From JBAXQQ01 sp037131695 (GTDB lineage Bacteria > Armatimonadota > Hebobacteria > CAIYQO01), in the NCBI GenBank assembly GCA_964638715.1, contig CAZWZF010000001.1, forward strand, positions 1 through 64,000: a DNA stretch of 64,000 bases. Direction: 5' to 3'. The stretch's first letter is position 1. Every line of letters starts with the position of its first letter. The translations under genes and the position numbers were made by a program. Below the pieces are notes generated by a model. It saw only the letters and a list, made by a program, of their open reading frames with translations, was not told where the DNA came from and ran no database searches. Shown here in pieces: positions 18,390-27,239 of the stretch.

Positions 18390-20420
18390 ATGGCAACATT
18401 CCTATTAGAAATTGGTACCGAAGAAATTCCCGGACGTGAAGTTCCATTGGCATTGCAGCAAATATCTGCATTGGCAACAGAATTTTTGCGGGCTGAACGT
18501 ATTGAATTTACTTCTATTCAAACCTGGGGTACCGCACGCAGGCTTACACTTATTGTCAGTGATATCGCTGATTTGCAAACCGATACCAAACGTGAATTGC
18601 AAGGTCCTTCTGTTGCAGATGCCTTCACTCCTGATGGTGACAGTACCGCTGTTGCAATAGGATTTGCGCGTAATCATCATCGCAGCATCGCCGAATTAGA
18701 TATAATTGAATTTAACGGAATTGAACATTTAACCGCTGTGTATCACGAAAAAGGTTTATCTTCTATTGAACGATTGCCTGAAATATGTGTAAAAATCATA
18801 AAAGGCATTAATCTGCCATCAAAAATGCGATGGCGTAAAGATGACATTATCTTTTCCCGCCCTATTCGCTGGGTTACCGCAATATATGACGATAATGTGG
18901 TTAATTTCACCATTGGTGGAATAAAATCAGGCAGGTTTTCCCGCGGGCATCGTTATCTTTCCCCCGGCGAAATCGAAATCAACAACGCCAATAATTATCG
19001 ACAGATAATGGAAGAAAATCATGTAATCGTATCACAGGATGAACGGCGAAATGTGTTGCGCAATCAATTAGACGGATTAATATCTCATGATGGTGCTGTT
19101 ATCGCTGATGATGGAAAACTATTCAATGACTTGCTATATCATGTTGAATACCCCACCGCATTTCGCGGTTCGTTTCATCCTGACTTTTTAAGCCTACCTG
19201 AAGAAGTTTTGCGTCATGTATTGCGTCGGGAACAAAAGTTATTTCCATTAACTGATTCTACAGGAAAGCTATTGCCATCGTTTATAGCTGTACGCAATGG
19301 CGACAAGGCATATCTCAGCAATGTTCGTGAAGGTTTTGAATCTGTTACCCATGCAAAATTAATGGATGCAAGATTTTTCTTTGAAAAAGACCAGAAAAAG
19401 ACGCCTGAAGAAAGAGTGGACAACCTGCGCGGTGTTACCTCATCTGAAGGTATCGGATCGATGTATGATAAAGCTAAACGCTTGCAGATGCTGGCAGGAA
19501 AAATAGCAGCCATGCTGGGAATGCAGAATGGTGAGCGCGCAAATGCCGAACGTGCGGCGTTATTGGCAAAGACCGATCAGGTTACCTCAATTATCGCCGA
19601 ATATCCGCGATTGCGCGGCGCAATTGGACGCGCTTATGCCTGGATGGCTGGCGAATCTCCCGCGGTTGCTACAGCAATTGGCGAACAATACGCACCAGAA
19701 AAAGATAAATCTACCCTTCCCTCATCATTGATCGGTAAAATAATCGCATTGGCAGACAGAATAGACCGTATAGTAACTACTAACGCATCTGTTGGCGACA
19801 ACTTTATAAATGACGAAATGATGAACGCCGATATGCTGGCGGTGGCAAGACTAATGACTGAAGGCGGGCTGAACTGCAACTTGCCGGAATTATTATTCGC
19901 ATCGCTTGAGCCAGTGCAAAACCTGCTAACCAAGCCGGCGGAAGATATTGTAGCGGAAATACATATACAGATAATCCAGCAGGTCAACGTCGCATTGGAG
20001 ATTGCCGGTTTCTCGCCAACTATAGCGGCGGCGGCAGCAATACAGGATATCTACCCAAATAGAAATATGTCGCGCGCGAAAGTATTGCAAACCATTATTG
20101 ATAATGAAGATGGGAAAATTATGATTAACACCGGCAGAAAAATCCAAGAAATCGCCAACGGAATCGAAGGATTAAATATAGTACTTGAAGACTTGCCAGA
20201 TGCAGATGAATTAAAATCATTAGCAAATGAAGCAGAAAATGCGGTGAACAATAATGATATTGGTGCTCTGGCTACGTTGCTGATGAATACTACAGAAACC
20301 ACAAACATGATAATTATCGAATACAGAAGCAATCAAAATGAAGTTAATAAACGAAGGATTAAAAATCTGGCTGTCATTTATGCGTCGTTGGCTGATATGT
20401 CGAAAATTAGCAGGAATTAA
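18390..20420 (+). CDS. glyS: Glycyl-tRNA synthetase beta subunit
   Basis: A 676-residue protein, near the usual length for the bacterial beta subunit. The start MATFLLEIGTEEIPGREVP is diagnostic, and MRWRKDDIIFSRPIRWVTA, FEKDQKKTPEERVDNL and the HD-domain-like part follow in order. The C-terminal DALR-type region completes it. The beta subunit binds tRNA(Gly) in an alpha2beta2 enzyme. The alpha-subunit gene glyQ, usually directly upstream, is absent; the upstream neighbour is a divergent methyltransferase. No clear Shine-Dalgarno is present; see the promoter entry. Confident call. Confidence 0.96.
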   Translation: MATFLLEIGTEEIPGREVPLALQQISALATEFLRAERIEFTSIQTWGTARRLTLIVSDIADLQTDTKRELQGPSVADAFTPDGDSTAVAIGFARNHHRSIAELDIIEFNGIEHLTAVYHEKGLSSIERLPEICVKIIKGINLPSKMRWRKDDIIFSRPIRWVTAIYDDNVVNFTIGGIKSGRFSRGHRYLSPGEIEINNANNYRQIMEENHVIVSQDERRNVLRNQLDGLISHDGAVIADDGKLFNDLLYHVEYPTAFRGSFHPDFLSLPEEVLRHVLRREQKLFPLTDSTGKLLPSFIAVRNGDKAYLSNVREGFESVTHAKLMDARFFFEKDQKKTPEERVDNLRGVTSSEGIGSMYDKAKRLQMLAGKIAAMLGMQNGERANAERAALLAKTDQVTSIIAEYPRLRGAIGRAYAWMAGESPAVATAIGEQYAPEKDKSTLPSSLIGKIIALADRIDRIVTTNASVGDNFINDEMMNADMLAVARLMTEGGLNCNLPELLFASLEPVQNLLTKPAEDIVAEIHIQIIQQVNVALEIAGFSPTIAAAAAIQDIYPNRNMSRAKVLQTIIDNEDGKIMINTGRKIQEIANGIEGLNIVLEDLPDADELKSLANEAENAVNNNDIGALATLLMNTTETTNMIIIEYRSNQNEVNKRRIKNLAVIYASLADMSKISRN

Positions 20421-20430
20421 TTTAGAAAAA

Positions 20431-21564
20431 CTAAAGAATATCTGTTGTTTTTCTTGATATTTTCTTGATCACACTCTTACCAAAATTAATCCCAGGTTGT
20501 TCAATAAATAAATACACTAAATATGCCACTAAATATGCTAATATAGTAACAAAAATAAACATGATGCAAACACGCTGATATGATGGTAATGCAAGCAGAT
20601 ACATATTTTTAAATAATATCAAACCGAATGCTGATATAAAAAAGCCATGAAATAAGTATACACCATATGAAGAATTTGAAGAAAATTTAGTTAGGCGGTT
20701 ATTCACAAGAAATGATATCCAACTAGGCGTTCTATTAGTTAACTCCAACCAACCGAGGCTAAGCATGATTAAAAATAAAATAGGTGATACAATTACTTGC
20801 TTTCCATAGTTTAGTTCTAATGAGATAAGAACTAATGCACAAAATGTTAATGCAATACGTTTGAAATTACTATTAGAAATTAAAATTCTAAATAAAAGTA
20901 TCCCAGCAATAAAATAATTTAGTTTTAGCAATATTAATGATGGTTCATAAAAATGTATAAATTTTGATATCCACATTCCAACAAGAAATATTGGAAACCC
21001 AATTAAAACTGCGACTCTCAAAAATCCATACTTTTGCATTAAAAGATATAAAAATGGAAAGCAAAAATAGAACTGCATTTCAAGGCTTAAACTCCAATCC
21101 GGTAAGAAAGTAGAGAATGAATATGTTGGATGTAGTCCAAATAGGAAGCTTAAATGAATTAAAATATTATTTAATGTAAAATGAATTCTTTCAGGATCAT
21201 AAACAGAGCCAGAAGGCCATTTCCCAGGATTCAGACTTTGCAATTCATGGTAACCTTCAAGGAAATAATGACTAAAAATAATAGCCAAAGCAAGAGATAT
21301 ATAATATGCAGGAGCAAGCCTGAAAAATCTTCTAAACCAAAATTTTACCCAATTTTTCCACATTGTTAGTGGTTCGAAATCTTTTCTTGCGAAAGCATTT
21401 GCAGCCATGAGATATCCTGAAATCATCATAAATAAATCAACTGCTATTTTTGCAGAAGGTAGTGGTATGCCATACCAGTCACCCCAAATCATACAATGTG
21501 CAGCAAGAACCCAAAAAGCTGCAATAGCACGGAATAAATTTATAAAAGAAAATTCTTTAATCAT
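20431..21564 (-). CDS. Membrane acyltransferase (OafA/acyltransferase 3 family)
   Basis: A 377-residue protein with about ten membrane segments. The N-terminal FINLFRAIAAFWVLAAHCMIWGDW carries the family's R and H (RxxA..vv..H pattern), and KIAVDLFMMISGYLMAANAF follows as in OafA-type O-acetyltransferases. Such enzymes O-acetylate surface polysaccharide, using cytoplasmic acetyl-CoA. AGAGGTGG lies upstream of the ATG. It lies next to glycosyltransferase genes, fitting O-antigen or capsule modification. Convergent with glyS, 10 bases apart. Confidence 0.88.
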   Translation of the reverse strand: MIKEFSFINLFRAIAAFWVLAAHCMIWGDWYGIPLPSAKIAVDLFMMISGYLMAANAFARKDFEPLTMWKNWVKFWFRRFFRLAPAYYISLALAIIFSHYFLEGYHELQSLNPGKWPSGSVYDPERIHFTLNNILIHLSFLFGLHPTYSFSTFLPDWSLSLEMQFYFCFPFLYLLMQKYGFLRVAVLIGFPIFLVGMWISKFIHFYEPSLILLKLNYFIAGILLFRILISNSNFKRIALTFCALVLISLELNYGKQVIVSPILFLIMLSLGWLELTNRTPSWISFLVNNRLTKFSSNSSYGVYLFHGFFISAFGLILFKNMYLLALPSYQRVCIMFIFVTILAYLVAYLVYLFIEQPGINFGKSVIKKISRKTTDIL

Positions 21565-21676
21565 TTAACCACCTCTTTCTAAGGGTGTTCTACTTTTAGA
21601 AACTCTATAAATTATCTTTTTAACTGTAAAATAAAATCATCTATTTACTTAATATACTATCAATTTAATCAAAAAG

Positions 21677-23458
21677 TCAATCCACATGTTTATTTTTAAT
21701 AGATACCCGTGGTCTGAAATCATGATTTTTTACATTAACTTTATATAAACTCCTAACAGAGTCCAGTGATAGATTTGGATTGTAATGATATTCTCTATCA
21801 ACGAGTTTATTTCGATATGCGTCATTGAACATCATTTTTTCATTTTCATAAGCTAACTTTTCATCATCTTTGAAGTCAGCACATAAATTATATAATAAAG
21901 AAAAAGGTGTATAAATTGAATGAAGATTTTGTTCTATTATTTTCAAAGAAAATTCTATCGAGAAACAAGCACTCGAATACAACGTGTTGAATTTTCCTGA
22001 TTTATCAAATACTTCATGATTAACCATTAAACATGTATGAGCTAAAGCAGTAACATTGCGAATTATTTTATAAACACAAAAATATCCATTCTCATTTTCT
22101 TGTTTATCAGTGAATGGGTATCCATTCATATTCTCTAACTCAATAGCTTCATCTGATAGTTGCACATATTTTCCTGCTGATAAAAGTTTGGGTCCTACTA
22201 CCCCAACTGAATCTTTCTGAAAATGTTCCAACATTCTTTCTATCCAATCTGTTGATATGACAGTTGTACAGCCACTTAAAAAAATTAAATATGGAGAATC
22301 TGATTGTGTAGAAGCAAAATTATAAGCATCAGGTAAGTTTATAAAATTATAATTAATAATTTTGATATCCATAAATTTGTGATGTTCAAATGATGATATA
22401 TCTAATTTATTATTATCAATGATCATTATTTCATAATTGGTATAAGTAGAGTTTATCAAAATTGATTTAATGCAATTAATTAAAACGTCAAATGATTCAT
22501 CATTTACTATAACGATTGATATTTGTGGATGTTCTTTCATCAAGTATGTAACATGGTATGTTTTAATATTGGTTATCTCTACATCACCGTTAATACCAAT
22601 TCTACATAAATGGTCTGCAATTGCACGCTTAGCAGCATCAAATACATACGGTTTAGAATCAGCATTAAAGGCGGTTGATCCAAAATGCTGACGCCAGTGA
22701 TATAAGATTTTCGGTATATGTACAATATTAGATGCCTGTTCAGTTACACGCAAAATTAAATCATAATCTTGGCTGCCATTAAATTCACTACGACAATATC
22801 CTACTGTATTTAGAACTCTCATAGAAACCACAAAAAAGTGACAAATGTAATTATATGAACGTAATGTATCTGGGCTATATGCTGGTTTAAAAAAAGCATT
22901 AAATCGAAATTTTCCCCAATAATCAACTTTATCTTCATCCGAATAAAAAATTTCTGAATCAGGCAATTGATTAATAGATTTCACAATTTCGAATAAAGCA
23001 TCTTCTGAAAGCATATCATCATGATCCATAAAACCGATAAAATCTCCTGATGCTAATTTAATTGCTTCATTAGTATTACCGGCAATCCCTAAGTTTTCTC
23101 CAATATATTTAACTTTTAATTTGTCTCCTAATTTTACCTGATAGCCTTCTATTAATTTTCTCGTTTGAGATATCGTACTGCCGTCACAAAAACATATTTC
23201 CCAATTTGAATAAGTTTGATGCATTATAGATTTCATCATCTGGTGGAAAAATAAAGGTTTAGTATTATAAAGAGGGATTACTATACTTATTAATGGCGAA
23301 TATGTATGAATATAATTTTTTTGCTCTTTCCTTTTAATATGAGATATTCTATTTACAAAACAATACCTTTGAAAGTTTATAAAATTTACTGCTTTTAAAT
23401 AGAGACCATATATTTTAATTTTCTTTAATATTTTTATTATTGTTTGCTTATTAATCAA
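21677..23458 (-). CDS. Two-domain GT2 glycosyltransferase
   Basis: A 593-residue protein with two GT2 domains. The first (about residues 55-290) begins LISIVIPLYNTKP and contains DGSTISQTRKLI, a DHDD metal-binding motif in GFMDHDDMLSEDALF, and HWRQH. The second (about 315-540) begins ISIVIVNDES and has NYEIMIIDNNK, but its DxD position reads LSGCTTVIS, so it looks inactive or altered. GT-A enzymes of this layout extend O-antigen or capsule chains with nucleotide-sugars in the cytoplasm. It is in a glycan block between the acyltransferase and another GT2 gene. Confidence 0.85.
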   Translation of the reverse strand: MINKQTIIKILKKIKIYGLYLKAVNFINFQRYCFVNRISHIKRKEQKNYIHTYSPLISIVIPLYNTKPLFFHQMMKSIMHQTYSNWEICFCDGSTISQTRKLIEGYQVKLGDKLKVKYIGENLGIAGNTNEAIKLASGDFIGFMDHDDMLSEDALFEIVKSINQLPDSEIFYSDEDKVDYWGKFRFNAFFKPAYSPDTLRSYNYICHFFVVSMRVLNTVGYCRSEFNGSQDYDLILRVTEQASNIVHIPKILYHWRQHFGSTAFNADSKPYVFDAAKRAIADHLCRIGINGDVEITNIKTYHVTYLMKEHPQISIVIVNDESFDVLINCIKSILINSTYTNYEIMIIDNNKLDISSFEHHKFMDIKIINYNFINLPDAYNFASTQSDSPYLIFLSGCTTVISTDWIERMLEHFQKDSVGVVGPKLLSAGKYVQLSDEAIELENMNGYPFTDKQENENGYFCVYKIIRNVTALAHTCLMVNHEVFDKSGKFNTLYSSACFSIEFSLKIIEQNLHSIYTPFSLLYNLCADFKDDEKLAYENEKMMFNDAYRNKLVDREYHYNPNLSLDSVRSLYKVNVKNHDFRPRVSIKNKHVD

Positions 23459-23549
23459 CTTTATACCTTTCTCTTTTACAACTATTATGTTTCATGTAAA
23501 AGATTTGGTTATTACATGAAATTTATTAATTTTGCTTTTTAATGTCAAA

Positions 23550-24551
23550 TCAATATAATTTTAACTTTAACCGCAATTTTACCTTTAATAGTATGGTTAA
23601 CAACGATTGTGGAATCATTTGACGAAATATATATAATATTGCTTTATAATGATTATTTCGTCTTACTAAATATTTTCTATTACATGACATTAACGATATT
23701 ATTTCATAAAATAATGCTTTAAATTTTCTACCATTTTCAACACATACTACAGCTTTGCACTTGTTAATATCAGCAATAATCTGTTTGTGATACTTTCCAT
23801 TTAGAGCATTATCGATTTGTTCAAATGTATGAATACTTTCTGTATTTCTATCTATCAAAGACAACGATGTCCAAATACCGCTATTATGAATCCGATAGAC
23901 AGACATTGATTTATCTATATAGCCAAGAGTAGATTTGTCAGCTAATGATAGATATAACGGGTAATCAAGGTTCTTACAGTTTAAAAGCAATGCAGGTAAA
24001 TCATTATTAAAGATAGATTTGCGAAACATTAACGCAGTTGTATGGAAACGATAATTATTTAGCAAATCAATAACAGTAACATCTCCGTATTGTTCTTTCG
24101 GCCAAAAATCAGTCAATTCATTATCTGACATTGTTAACTGTTTTACATGGTGAAAACAGGCTGACATTTCAGGATGTTTATCGAGTAAATCTGCTTGCAT
24201 TTGTAATTTACCGTCATCAATCCAGTAGTCATCGCCTTCGAGGGTTGCAATATACTCTCCCCGACAAGCCTGGTAAACTCGAACGAAATTTTGATTTGGA
24301 CCGTAACGTTTGTCTGAAGGCAATAATTTAACAATTTCCGGGTATTTCTGCTGGTATTCTTCGATTATTTCGCGCGTCTTATCTGTAGAACAATCCTCGC
24401 CAATAACCAGTTCAAGGGGAAATTGAGTTTTTTGTATTAAGACGCTGTCTATTGCCTGCGCGATGAAATTTTCATGGTTATATGAAATCATGAGAACACT
24501 TACACGCGGGTTGACTATATTATTTTCAACAGTTGAATCAGCAATCATCAT
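23550..24551 (-). CDS. GT2 family glycosyltransferase
   Basis: A 333-residue GT2 enzyme. RVSVLMISYNHENFIAQAIDSVL starts the fold, VIGEDCSTDKTREIIEEY is the nucleotide-binding stretch, and TLEGDDYWIDDGKLQMQ provides the DDY metal-binding motif. The C-terminus is basic and probably touches the membrane. The start overlaps the stop of the DegT aminotransferase by 14 bases, so the genes are coupled; this glycosyltransferase may use the aminosugar made by its neighbours. Substrate not determinable. Confidence 0.85.
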   Translation of the reverse strand: MMIADSTVENNIVNPRVSVLMISYNHENFIAQAIDSVLIQKTQFPLELVIGEDCSTDKTREIIEEYQQKYPEIVKLLPSDKRYGPNQNFVRVYQACRGEYIATLEGDDYWIDDGKLQMQADLLDKHPEMSACFHHVKQLTMSDNELTDFWPKEQYGDVTVIDLLNNYRFHTTALMFRKSIFNNDLPALLLNCKNLDYPLYLSLADKSTLGYIDKSMSVYRIHNSGIWTSLSLIDRNTESIHTFEQIDNALNGKYHKQIIADINKCKAVVCVENGRKFKALFYEIISLMSCNRKYLVRRNNHYKAILYIFRQMIPQSLLTILLKVKLRLKLKLY

Positions 24552-25758
24552 TTTCTTTATTTAGAATAGCATGAACCCGGGTAGAATGTGAAATCGCAAG
24601 ACGGATTATTCTACCAATATTTTGAATATCATTTGAATTAACTGCGGTACCGGTTGGCAATAATAATACGCGTCTGCATAATCTTTCAGTTTCTGGCAAC
24701 TGCAAATGACTATCCGGCTGAATTGTATGATATGGCTCCATATTGTGGCATCCCGGGAAGAAATATCTTCTTGCCAATATATTTTCAGCATGAAGGCATT
24801 GTACAATTTCATCCCGTGATAAACCGGCTTCATTTTCATCAATTTCCAATACAACATACTGGTAATTAAGTTCATCATGGTTATCAAACTGTATTATTTT
24901 TACACCAGAGATATTTAAAAGATGCTGCTGATATAAATGGAAGTTATATTTATTAATTTCGATAAAATTATCAAGTGATTCTAAATTAGATAACCCCATC
25001 GCAGCAGAAACTTCGGTCATTTTGCCGTTTGTTCCAATATATATGACATTATCATAACCTGCGAAACCAAAGTTTTTCATCAGTCTCAGTTTTGCAGCCA
25101 ATTCATCATCATTAGTAGTAATTGCACCGCCTTCAAAAGTATTAAAAAACTTCGTGGCATGGAATGAGAATACTTCTGCCAAGCCAAATCCGCCAATCAT
25201 TCTGCCATTATGCACGCAACCAAAAGCATGTGCAGCATCAAATAATAGTTTTAGATTATGCCGTTTCGCAATTTCGGTCAATTGCTCTATAGCACAAGGC
25301 CTTCCCCAAGTGTGGACTCCAAGAATACCGGTAGTTTTCGGGGTAATCAGACTTTCAATTTTATTTGTATCAAGACAATGTGTATTCGGGTCAATATCAC
25401 AAAAAACGGGATTGATCTCCTGCCATTTCAAAGAATGTGCCGTCGCAATAAAGGTAAATGATGGTACCAGAACTTCACCGGTAAGACCTGCTGCACGAAT
25501 AACTATCTCCAAGGCTATTGTAGCATTGCACGTGACAATACAATGTTTAACCTGTAAATAATCTGCCAGTTTGGCTTCAAATTGTTGTACAAACGGACCA
25601 TTGTTAGATAGCCAATTTCTATCCAGCATTTCATTAACCCTGGTTAAAAATGATTCTCGATTACCTATATTTGGACGGCCTACATGTAATGGAGAATTGA
25701 AAGCTGGTTTTCCGGTAAAAACTGCTAAATCAATGTCAGAAGAACTATTTTCAAACAT
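24538..25758 (-). CDS. DegT/DnrJ/EryC1 aminotransferase, probably sugar 4-aminotransferase (VioA-like)
   Basis: A PLP enzyme of about 406 residues. LLFDAAHAFGC supplies the Asp that holds the pyridine nitrogen and FSFHATKFFNTFEGGAI supplies the Schiff-base lysine. The family makes amino sugars from keto sugars with glutamate. I prefer the ATG at 25758 (AGG 6 bases upstream, 8-base overlap with the formyltransferase) over 25776, which has no Shine-Dalgarno. Pairing with the VioF-like formyltransferase suggests formation of dTDP-4-amino-4,6-dideoxyglucose, as by VioA. dTDP-glucose synthesis genes (rmlA, rmlB) are not in the window, so this substrate is inferred. Confidence 0.82.
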   Translation of the reverse strand: MFENSSSDIDLAVFTGKPAFNSPLHVGRPNIGNRESFLTRVNEMLDRNWLSNNGPFVQQFEAKLADYLQVKHCIVTCNATIALEIVIRAAGLTGEVLVPSFTFIATAHSLKWQEINPVFCDIDPNTHCLDTNKIESLITPKTTGILGVHTWGRPCAIEQLTEIAKRHNLKLLFDAAHAFGCVHNGRMIGGFGLAEVFSFHATKFFNTFEGGAITTNDDELAAKLRLMKNFGFAGYDNVIYIGTNGKMTEVSAAMGLSNLESLDNFIEINKYNFHLYQQHLLNISGVKIIQFDNHDELNYQYVVLEIDENEAGLSRDEIVQCLHAENILARRYFFPGCHNMEPYHTIQPDSHLQLPETERLCRRVLLLPTGTAVNSNDIQNIGRIIRLAISHSTRVHAILNKENDDC

Positions 25759-26491
25759 CTTTGCCTGCTTCAACATCTAAATCAAGGGTAATATAGCGCT
25801 TTTCCCCTGATTCTTCTGTGATAAAAAAAGCATTGCGATAACCAGGGAAAGATAAAGAACGCATAAAATTTATCAATTCACGACCTGAATACACTTGATC
25901 TAATTGAATCTCTTTCAAATTCTCAAAATATTTCAGGCTATTATAATTTCCTTCCTCAACGGGAATTATCGTAGAATAATTTCCGGCAATGATTTTTTTA
26001 ATATACTCAGAAAACAATTCAACTTCACGTTCAAGGATTCTATTATAAACATCTTTTGATGTTTCAGATTCTTTGATATAGATTCTTTCCTGATAAATAA
26101 TTGGACCATGTTCAATTTTCTCATCAATTTCATGTATGGTTATTCCCGCCGGTAATCCATTTATCATGTTGAATACATGAGAGAAAAAGCTGCGATTATA
26201 CGGATTATATCCGGGATGAAAATTAACACAACGGACAGCATTAACCAATTCTGGAGGAAATATCTGCTTGCAATGCATTGAGATAATTAATGAATATTTT
26301 TCGATTAATTTTGCGCAATCTGTTTTAACATTAATTTCAAGAAGATTATTATCTTTCACATATTTTGCAACAGAAGATGTCGTAGGTATAGAACACCCGA
26401 AAAAAACGTGTGACAATGATTTCTCCCGGCAAATTGACATTACTGCCGGAAATAGATAAAGATTATCACTTAATATTAATATCTCTTTCAT
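25751..26491 (-). CDS. Sugar N-formyltransferase (VioF/dTDP-4-amino-4,6-dideoxyglucose formyltransferase-like)
   Basis: A 246-residue protein of the formyl-transferase fold. VNFHPGYNPYNRSFFSHVFNMINGLPAGITIHEIDEKIEHGPIIYQ gives the catalytic Asn-His-Asp set (N in VNFHP, H of HPGYNP, D of EKIEHG region), with the HPGYNPYNR signature seen in VioF-type sugar formyltransferases. These add a formyl group from N10-formyltetrahydrofolate to a 4-amino sugar. The C-terminal part (about 170-240) matches the small accessory domain of such enzymes. It overlaps the aminotransferase, so they form one functional pair. A methionyl-tRNA formyltransferase is excluded by length and motif. Confidence 0.82.
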   Translation of the reverse strand: MKEILILSDNLYLFPAVMSICREKSLSHVFFGCSIPTTSSVAKYVKDNNLLEINVKTDCAKLIEKYSLIISMHCKQIFPPELVNAVRCVNFHPGYNPYNRSFFSHVFNMINGLPAGITIHEIDEKIEHGPIIYQERIYIKESETSKDVYNRILEREVELFSEYIKKIIAGNYSTIIPVEEGNYNSLKYFENLKEIQLDQVYSGRELINFMRSLSFPGYRNAFFITEESGEKRYITLDLDVEAGKDV

Positions 26492-26507
26492 TACGCCTCT
26501 GGTAGAT

Positions 26508-27176
26508 TTATTTTATTATTTCATAAATTAATGTTGAATCTTTGCGAGTTTCACGATTCTGCAATTCTGGATATTCGCTTTTTTCAATTTCTACTTTATT
26601 AATATTAACAAATCCTGCTTCCTGCAATCTTCGGCAAAGTTCTTCATCATCATACAGCCATTGATGACCCCATTCGCGAAAAGATATATTCAACATTTCA
26701 GCGCGAGTCTTGATATGTCCTGTACCTGGCCAACTCAGCCAATCCTGATCACGCCAATCATTCTGGTACTTATCAACTGTGGTTGATAATGATGGTGTTG
26801 CGATGCGTAATACACCACCTGATTTTAACAAACGATGACATTCTCTTAAAAATGCCAAACCTTGCAGAACTGTGAGATGTTCTATGAAATGTTCGTTATA
26901 AATAAACGCACATGAAGAATCCGGGATTGGGAACGGTTGCGTCGCATCCCATACGACATCAACAATATCTTTCCCCCACTCATCACTCATATCAATGTTT
27001 ACCCAGCCATCAAATTTAATACGCCCACAACCAATATTGAGTTTATATGGAGAATTAAAATGTGACAGATTTTTTTTAGCGCGGGAGACACGCGAATATT
27101 TTATAATAGCATTGGGACAAAATAAAAGCATTTTTTTTATCTTCCTGAATACTTTTTTTATAAATATTTTCATCAT
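26508..27176 (-). CDS. SAM-dependent methyltransferase (glycan-cluster associated)
   Basis: A 222-residue class I methyltransferase. LNIGCGRIKFDGWVNIDM is motif I, DSSCAFIYNEHFIEHL fits motif II, and LKSGGVLRIATPSL motif III. The N-terminus is strongly basic. It lies 16 bases upstream of the formyltransferase on the same strand, which places it first in the run of formyltransferase, aminotransferase and GT2 genes. It may methylate the same sugar or a terminal residue of the glycan. Confidence 0.75.
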   Translation of the reverse strand: MMKIFIKKVFRKIKKMLLFCPNAIIKYSRVSRAKKNLSHFNSPYKLNIGCGRIKFDGWVNIDMSDEWGKDIVDVVWDATQPFPIPDSSCAFIYNEHFIEHLTVLQGLAFLRECHRLLKSGGVLRIATPSLSTTVDKYQNDWRDQDWLSWPGTGHIKTRAEMLNISFREWGHQWLYDDEELCRRLQEAGFVNINKVEIEKSEYPELQNRETRKDSTLIYEIIK

Positions 27177-27239
27177 CTACCTTATTAATAAAGAAATACT
27201 GAAATACCGAGCTAATAATATTAGCCCGGATGATTATTT

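Noticed and set aside
20435..20463. Terminator between glyS and the acyltransferase gene
   Set aside because: Only a short AT stem with a wobble pair inside the acyltransferase end; too weak to claim.
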